10,891 bases of DNA, from assembly GCA_038222915.1 (NCBI GenBank), contig JBBRHH010000164.1:1-10891 (forward strand), read 5' to 3'. Below are positions 6,775-10,891 of this stretch, in pieces. The stretch's first letter is position 1, and every line of letters begins with the position of its first letter. The position numbers and the translations under genes were made by a program. The stretch comes from JBBRHH01 sp038222915 (GTDB taxonomy: Bacteria > Planctomycetota > Phycisphaerae > Tepidisphaerales > Tepidisphaeraceae). The notes beneath the pieces are model-generated. The model did no database searches. It was not told where the DNA came from and saw nothing but the letters and a program-made list of their open reading frames with translations.

Positions 6775-8115
6775 ATGACGAAGACGATCCGTATGCGCAT
6801 CACATTTCTCACAGCAATCCTTCTGGCTGGCCTGACAGCAAACGCGGACGAACCGGAGGATCTGTCGCAACGCGTCCTTGCGTTCGAATCCAGTCTCTTC
6901 GTCGACCACGCTAAGAAGCAATATGAGCAGCGGCCCGAAGAGGAACAGCGGCCGATGGTCGAGGCGTTCTTTGCGACTCTCAAAACATCGCCGGAAAAGC
7001 TGGCGTTCCTGGGGGTGGGCGATAGCCGCTACGTGTATGCGATCAATCGGGACGTCTACGGCGAATATGCCGCGAGGCTGTTGAAGGATGCAGACGCCCG
7101 GGTTCGGGTGGAGGCAGTTCAAGGGCTTACTTACAACTTATTGAAGAAGTATGACGTCGAAGTGGCCAGGCTGCTTGACGATGTGGATACCGGCGTTCGA
7201 GGCCAGGCGGTGGTGACGGTGAGTCGATTTGGCCGACACGATCTTTTGCCGCGGATGAAGGAGATGGCTGGCTCGGCCAAGGGCGAGGAGGAACGCGTGG
7301 CCGGGCTGGCGGCGGTCGGCGTGTTGTTACACGACAAGGAGGGTGCCGCGGAGCAACGCGAACGCGAACTGGCGTTGGCTGCGACATACCTCGAGCCGGA
7401 CGCCGCACCGGCCATGCAGGTGACGGCGCTGGATGCTTTGGCGACTGTGCCGGAAGCGGCGAAGTACACGGCAAAGCTCGTGAAGCTGGCGGGGAGCATG
7501 AACGACAATGTCCGCGCACGTGCGATCAAGACGTTGACGCCGGTTGAAGGGCCGGCCGCCGTCGCCGCGATCCGTCAGGGGCTCACGGATGCGACGCCGA
7601 ACGTCCGGCGGGTTTGCGTGGTGGCGCTCGGGATTCGCAAGACGATTGAGGCCGCGGGTGATGTGGCGAAACTGCTGGACGACAAGGACGACAACGTGCG
7701 GGGAGGCGCCGTGTCATCGCTGGCGGCCATGAATGCGGCGGCCTACGCGGACGCAATCGCGAGGCGGCTGACCGATTCGAGCCTCTTTGTTCGAAGGCCG
7801 GCGATTAACGCGCTGGCGGCGCTGAAGTCGGCGAAACATGCCGGGCAGATCGCGGCGACCCTGACGGACCCTGACATGGAACTTCGCGTGAACGCACTGA
7901 GGGCTCTGGTGGACATGGGAACGCGGGAACAAGCGCCGGCGATCGCGGCGGTCGCACATGACGATTCTTACCCGGTCCGGTTGTGGGTTCTGCGCGCATT
8001 TGCTGCTATCGACGCGCGCGATCAATGGACTGTTGTTGAGTCGCTCACGCATGACAGCGAGAAGGAGGTGGCGCGTGAGGCGTCGGAAGTGTTGAAGAAG
8101 TGGGACGCGAAATAA
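6775..8115 (+). CDS. Secreted HEAT-repeat (PBS-lyase-like) protein
   Basis: A 446-residue protein with a signal peptide (hydrophobic core about 9-20, ITFLTAILLAGL, cleavage probably after ANA at 24). After an N-terminal helical region (about 28-95) it is built of repeated HEAT-like helix pairs from about 97 to the end. Repeats show the usual pattern of an Asp or Asn-Val-Arg turn followed by AL: DADARVRVEAVQGL, DDVDTGVRGQAVVTV, MNDNVRARAIKTL, DATPNVRRVCVVALG, DDKDDNVRGGAVSSLAAM, DSSLFVRRPAINALAAL, DPDMELRVNALRALVDM and DSYPVRLWVLRAFAAI. I count about nine or ten. HEAT arrays are protein-binding scaffolds; there is no catalytic motif. ATG 6775 was chosen over the in-frame codon at 6703 (inside the terminator); ATG 6793 is also possible. 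No clear ribosome binding site is seen. Terminators on both sides suggest a single-gene unit. Confidence 0.85.
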   Translation: MTKTIRMRITFLTAILLAGLTANADEPEDLSQRVLAFESSLFVDHAKKQYEQRPEEEQRPMVEAFFATLKTSPEKLAFLGVGDSRYVYAINRDVYGEYAARLLKDADARVRVEAVQGLTYNLLKKYDVEVARLLDDVDTGVRGQAVVTVSRFGRHDLLPRMKEMAGSAKGEEERVAGLAAVGVLLHDKEGAAEQRERELALAATYLEPDAAPAMQVTALDALATVPEAAKYTAKLVKLAGSMNDNVRARAIKTLTPVEGPAAVAAIRQGLTDATPNVRRVCVVALGIRKTIEAAGDVAKLLDDKDDNVRGGAVSSLAAMNAAAYADAIARRLTDSSLFVRRPAINALAALKSAKHAGQIAATLTDPDMELRVNALRALVDMGTREQAPAIAAVAHDDSYPVRLWVLRAFAAIDARDQWTVVESLTHDSEKEVAREASEVLKKWDAK

Positions 8116-8173
8116 GTTTGAGATCACACCTGTGGCGGACGACTGCGATACTGTTGGAATCGAAATCAAATGC

Positions 8174-8200
8174 GGCCCGAGGAATTGTTCCTCGGGCCTT
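8174..8200 (+). terminator. Rho-independent terminator after the HEAT-repeat gene
   Basis: GGCCCGAGGAA (8174-8184), loop TTG, TTCCTCGGGCC (8188-8198) and a short TT tail. The stem is identical to the core of the terminator at 6674-6707. It lies 58 bases after the stop at 8115. The T tail is short, so efficiency is uncertain. Confidence 0.75.
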
Positions 8201-8215
8201 GGTGGGGCAAATCGC

Positions 8216-8244
8216 TTGACCTACAGTTGTACAGTGGCTTAGGC
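8216..8244 (+). promoter_or_regulatory. Candidate promoter of the toxin-antitoxin remnant
   Basis: TTGACC (8216-8221) is a good -35 box. With 17-base spacing the -10 would be TTAGGC (8239-8244), which is poor. The start point would fall next to ATG 8252, implying a very short or absent leader; no ribosome binding site is visible before that ATG, which agrees. Confidence 0.35.
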
Positions 8245-8251
8245 TCTCACC

Positions 8252-8431
8252 ATGGACACTAGCGACTTGATTACCATCAACGCCGACATTCTGGGTGGGA
8301 CGCCTGTGTTCAAGGGCACACGCGTACCGGTGAAGAGTTTGTTCGCGTATCTCGAGGATGACTATTCGCTCGAGGAATTTCTCGAGTGTTTCCCGACCGA
8401 TGTGTGCAGTGGCCCATGCACAAGTTGTTGA
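8252..8431 (+). pseudogene. DUF433 antitoxin, C-terminally truncated
   Basis: A 59-codon frame whose first 48 residues are a good DUF433 protein, the antitoxin partner of DUF5615 PIN-like toxins: ITINADILGGTPVFKGTRVP at 7-26, then SLFAYLEDDYSLEEFLECFP up to 48. DUF433 antitoxins normally continue for another 20 to 30 residues (a helix after FP of the SREQ...AL type). Here residues 49-59 (TDVCSGPCTSC) are unrelated and come from reading the beginning of the toxin coding sequence in the wrong frame. The simplest reading is a deletion that removed the antitoxin's last helix and the toxin's first few codons. The product may still fold in part, but binding of the toxin is probably lost. Family assignment is confident; the deletion is inferred from family length. 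Confidence 0.75.
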
Positions 8432-8697
8432 TCGGCCATAATTGCACTACGGCGCAGCAGCATGGGTGGGGCGGTATCACAAATGGTGCACTCTTAAAGT
8501 TGGCAGATGACGAAGTGGACTTGTTCATTACGTCTGACCAGAACATGCGATATCAGCAGCGACTAACCGGCCGAAAAATCGCAATTCTCCAACTCTCGAC
8601 GAACAAGTGGCGGCATATTCTTGCGTCCGCCGCATTGATTCAGTCAACCGTCGCGGCCATCAAGCCCGGCGAGTTTCGCAGCCTGGAAGTTCCGTAG
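8386..8697 (+). CDS. DUF5615 PIN-like toxin, N-terminally damaged
   Basis: A 103-residue frame matching the DUF5615 family, PIN-like presumed RNases paired with DUF433 antitoxins. Recognisable features are MHKLLIGHNCTTAQQHGWGG (11-30), NGALLKLA (33-40), the acidic motif DLFITSDQNMRYQQ (45-58) with Asp45 and Asp51, and STNKW (71-75), and it ends like the family in PGEFRSLEVP. The usual N-terminus, a strand followed by DECVPWPMHK, is reduced to DRCVQWPMHK directly after the antitoxin remnant: the strand is missing and the catalytic Glu is Arg. The only starts are GTG 8386 or ATG 8416, neither with a good ribosome binding site, and the frame overlaps the antitoxin frame by 46 bases. The toxin is probably inactive or not translated. 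It could be annotated as a pseudogene; I keep it as a CDS because the frame from 8386 is intact. It ends 8 bases from the end of the convergent peptidase gene. Confidence 0.65.
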   Translation: MFPDRCVQWPMHKLLIGHNCTTAQQHGWGGITNGALLKLADDEVDLFITSDQNMRYQQRLTGRKIAILQLSTNKWRHILASAALIQSTVAAIKPGEFRSLEVP

Positions 8698-8705
8698 TTC
8701 GACCG

Positions 8706-10109
8706 TCAAGGAAAGCTCAATTTCATCGCAAACGCTTCCCACCTTTTCTGAAACGCGCCCATATCCTCTTCCTTCAGAATCTTCTGCAGCGTCTGATACC
8801 CAGTCGCGTCATCCTTCTTATTCTCTACAAACGCATGATAATATTTCACCAGCAGCCCCTGCTGCTGAAGGTAGTAGCAGAGGTAGCGGGCCTGGGCGTA
8901 ATGGGTGCCCACTTCGCCGCGGTAAAACTCGGCGTCGGAGAGGGCTAGCAGATCCGCGAAGGTGGGCAGCTTTTCGGCGCGGATGGTCTTTTGCAGACCA
9001 GCGAGCCGCCAGTTGGTGAGGCCGACAATGTGGCCTGCGTTTTCGGACGATTGTTCGTAGAGGGATCCCATCCCCTCGTTGAACCACGCCGGGCAATTGG
9101 GAAAATTGGCGGCCATGAAGGGGTGGACGATTTCGTGTACCAGCGTTCCGCCGCCGGTGGCAATGTTCATGATGAGCGACTTGTGGGCCGGCGAATAATA
9201 GCCGTAGGGCGTGGTGGGTTTGTCCTTGAAGATATCGGCGGTGTGTTTTTCGTAGCTGTCCTTGTCCTTGAACAGCCAGACATCGAGGATGTCCGTGGGG
9301 TTTTTGCTGAAGTAGTCCGCCTTTAACTTTTCCGCCGCCCACTTCACCGTGCTGGTTGCGCGCTGGCGAACGGCTTCGGCCGGCTCGTCGCCGATCACGA
9401 CAAAAGGCGGCTGGATCACAAAAGAGAAACCGGCCGGAAGCTTCGGCTTGAGTGCCAGAATATGTTGCGCGTAGTCGGACGGGGTGAAGTCGGTTCCCTG
9501 TTTTGGACGTTCGGCCAGTTTTTCCGACGCGAGGCTGAGACGAATGACGACGCTTGTTTTCTCATCGGACGGCAATGGCCAGATTTTCAGAAACATCGCA
9601 CGGGCCATTCGGCGATATTCGCCCTTCTCCTCGGCCGGCTCGTGATAGACGATCTCGTCGGTTTTCGCGTCGTAGCCGAGGATCAGTCGAAAGTGTTCGG
9701 ATGCATCGGCGCGGTCGCTGTAGTGCATGCAGGCAATGGACGGCACGCCGCGGAGCAGGTCGGCGTGAAGCAGCTTCCACTGTGCTTCGAGTTGCGCCGC
9801 GTCGGCGAAGGCGATCTTGTTCCAGACATCGCCGGTCTGGAAGCCGATTTTCTTCAAGGCGGTGTTGAGCTCCGCGGTATGGCAGCCACGCCCGAGGGAT
9901 GCGTCGAGGCCGGACTCGTTGAAGACGTCATCCTGAGTCCACCGGGTATCGAGATGGGCGAGCCACATCTGGACGCAGGCTTCGCCGCAAAAATCGGGTC
10001 GCTGCCGGATGGCGGGAACATCGTTGATCAGCACGTCTTGATAACCGGCCTGAACGACGGCGGGGAGCAAGGCAACGACGATGAAAAGCGGGCAAAGACG
10101 ATGACGCAT
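8706..10109 (-). CDS. Secreted two-domain protein: C39-like cysteine peptidase plus gluzincin (HExxH) metallopeptidase
   Basis: A 467-residue protein with a signal peptide (core LFIVVALLPAVV, cleavage probably after VQA at 21). Residues about 28-178 form a C39-type papain-like domain: Gln36 (oxyanion), catalytic Cys41 in QRPDFCGEAC, His139 in EHFRLILGYD, and an acidic third residue at about 157, where YHEPA replaces the usual HDP. A linker and helical region (about 185-310) lead to a gluzincin domain. This has H325-E326-I-V-H329 in LVHEIVH, Glu345 in WFNEGMGSLYE as third zinc ligand, and the late helix GTHYAQARYLCYYLQQQ (401-417). Both active sites look intact, so two proteolytic activities may sit in one exported chain. 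ATG 10109 was chosen for the signal peptide; AGGAGG lies only 3 bases upstream, closer than usual. The frame extends to 10640 but those 177 residues overlap the divergent gene. Substrates are unknown. Confidence 0.85.
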   Translation of the reverse strand: MRHRLCPLFIVVALLPAVVQAGYQDVLINDVPAIRQRPDFCGEACVQMWLAHLDTRWTQDDVFNESGLDASLGRGCHTAELNTALKKIGFQTGDVWNKIAFADAAQLEAQWKLLHADLLRGVPSIACMHYSDRADASEHFRLILGYDAKTDEIVYHEPAEEKGEYRRMARAMFLKIWPLPSDEKTSVVIRLSLASEKLAERPKQGTDFTPSDYAQHILALKPKLPAGFSFVIQPPFVVIGDEPAEAVRQRATSTVKWAAEKLKADYFSKNPTDILDVWLFKDKDSYEKHTADIFKDKPTTPYGYYSPAHKSLIMNIATGGGTLVHEIVHPFMAANFPNCPAWFNEGMGSLYEQSSENAGHIVGLTNWRLAGLQKTIRAEKLPTFADLLALSDAEFYRGEVGTHYAQARYLCYYLQQQGLLVKYYHAFVENKKDDATGYQTLQKILKEEDMGAFQKRWEAFAMKLSFP

Positions 10110-10219
10110 GAGCCTCCTGCTGGTGCCATGACCGTGGGTAACGATACGGACGGTTGCACCTGATGAATGTAACGATAGTGTAACGGCTCGATTTTGGGGG
10201 CGAATCATGCGGAGAACCA
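10110..10219. promoter_or_regulatory. Divergent promoter region with repeated GTAACGATA
   Basis: A 110-base gap between the leftward peptidase gene and the rightward lipoprotein hydrolase. GTAACGATA occurs at 10138-10146 and 10169-10177, 31 bases apart (three helical turns), and a shorter GTAACG follows at 10180-10185, 11 bases after the second copy. A candidate rightward promoter is TTGCAC (10154-10159), a 16-base spacer and TAGTGT (10176-10181), which overlaps the second repeat. The motif could be a binding site for a regulator of both genes, but no protein is identified. Confidence 0.4.
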
Positions 10220-10891
10220 ATGAGCCAGACAGGACGACGGGTGTTCGGGGGAAGGACTTCACGAATCGCGGCCGCGGCGGCAGCTGCGCTGCTTTGCACT
10301 CTTCTGAGTGCGTGCAACAGCTCGTACAGCGAATTGAAATCCGAAACGGAATTTCCAGAGCTGGTGGCGCTTGAAAAGTCCGCCGCCACGCGGCCGTCGC
10401 GTACAATTGTTGTAAATGCAACGACTGTGCCGGCTGCTCCGCTTCATATCGCGCTGCACGAAACCGGTTGGGGCAATCGGGAGCACGTGCTGGTTCTCGT
10501 GCATGGAGTTCTTTCCGACAGCCGAACCTGGCGGTTCTTAACCGGCGGCGTGGCCGGCGCGTGCGATGTGGTGGCGGTTGACTTGCCCGGTTGCGGACAG
10601 AGCGACCACCCGGAGCCGGCGTCTTTGTCGGCCGATGCATTTGCGCCGCAATCGCTCGCCCGCATGATCCTGGCGGCGCTGCGCGAATATCTTGCGCAGC
10701 GGAAAGACAATCCGCGGCTCACGATCGCCGGGCATTCCAACGGGGGGACGATCGTCCTGCGCATGTTTGGCGACGAGGCTCTCCGGCATGATTTTGCGGA
10801 TGTTCTTGGCCGTGTGGATGGGATCGTGTTGTTCGCGCCGGTGGACGTTGCCCTGGAGAAGAGCCAGCCAACATTCATCATGCTGCGCGAC
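10220..10891 (+). CDS. Lipoprotein alpha/beta-hydrolase, partial (runs off the right edge)
   Basis: The first 224 residues of a longer protein. The N-terminus is a lipoprotein signal: basic start, Ala/Leu core and lipobox L29-S-A-C32, so the mature protein is probably attached to a membrane through Cys32. A Ser/Asn-rich spacer (about 33-75) is followed by an alpha/beta-hydrolase fold. It shows the oxyanion segment LVLVHG with His95-Gly96, the strand and turn VVAVDLPGCGQSDHP (117-131), and the nucleophile elbow AGHSNGG (170-176) with Ser173. The catalytic Asp/His lie beyond the edge. It is probably an esterase, lipase or related hydrolase; substrate unknown. ATG 10220 is preceded by GGAGA 5 bases upstream. 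It is divergent from the two-peptidase gene and could share regulation with it. It has no stop in the window. Confidence 0.82.
   Translation, partial: MSQTGRRVFGGRTSRIAAAAAAALLCTLLSACNSSYSELKSETEFPELVALEKSAATRPSRTIVVNATTVPAAPLHIALHETGWGNREHVLVLVHGVLSDSRTWRFLTGGVAGACDVVAVDLPGCGQSDHPEPASLSADAFAPQSLARMILAALREYLAQRKDNPRLTIAGHSNGGTIVLRMFGDEALRHDFADVLGRVDGIVLFAPVDVALEKSQPTFIMLRD

Noticed and set aside
9462..10163. Plus-strand frame of 233 codons
   Set aside because: Antisense to the C39-like domain; no ribosome binding site or family signal.
10110..10640. N-terminal extension of the two-peptidase protein
   Set aside because: Arg/Pro-rich, antisense to the lipoprotein hydrolase; a proper signal peptide begins at 10109.

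Overview
The window reads as a piece of a GC-rich, free-living bacterial chromosome. The mix of families suggests the Planctomycetes/Phycisphaerae: a CARDB-type adhesive domain, a Tat-exported sugar-isomerase-like TIM barrel, a secreted HEAT-repeat protein, large exported proteins of unknown function, and a CNB-DUF1003 membrane protein. This placement is an inference from family content, not from a marker gene. No rRNA, tRNA, CRISPR array or intact mobile element was seen.

Layout. Positions 1-2147 are read leftward: a CNB-DUF1003 membrane protein, a 62-residue two-helix membrane protein 14 bases behind it, and a CARDB-like reading frame that runs off the left edge and has no convincing start. 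A 115-base divergent gap (2148-2262) separates these from a rightward block. That block holds a 593-residue membrane protein with a predicted beta-propeller between its membrane segments, a Tat-signal sugar phosphate isomerase/epimerase-like protein, a 361-base gene-free stretch, a 409-residue exported protein with a proline-rich linker, and a secreted HEAT-repeat protein. The HEAT gene lies between two intrinsic terminators that share the same 11-bp stem. Next comes a DUF433/DUF5615 toxin-antitoxin pair that looks broken: the antitoxin lacks its C-terminus and the toxin its N-terminus, as if one small deletion had removed the join between them. Convergent to it (10109-8706) is a secreted protein carrying a C39-like cysteine peptidase domain and a gluzincin HExxH domain. 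Divergent from that gene, a lipoprotein alpha/beta-hydrolase begins at 10220 and runs off the right edge; the shared promoter gap holds a repeated GTAACGATA motif.

How the genes relate. Most products are predicted to act in the envelope or outside the cytoplasm (signal peptides, a Tat signal, a lipobox, transmembrane segments). The genes mostly look like separate transcription units and not one pathway. The likeliest functional groupings are the CNB-DUF1003 gene with its small membrane partner, the toxin-antitoxin remnant, and possibly the divergent peptidase/hydrolase pair. No obvious complete new defence or metabolic system is present. The strongest leads are the toxin-antitoxin deletion scar, the two-peptidase fusion, the propeller membrane protein, and a possible catalytically dead gluzincin-like protein at 5406-6635.
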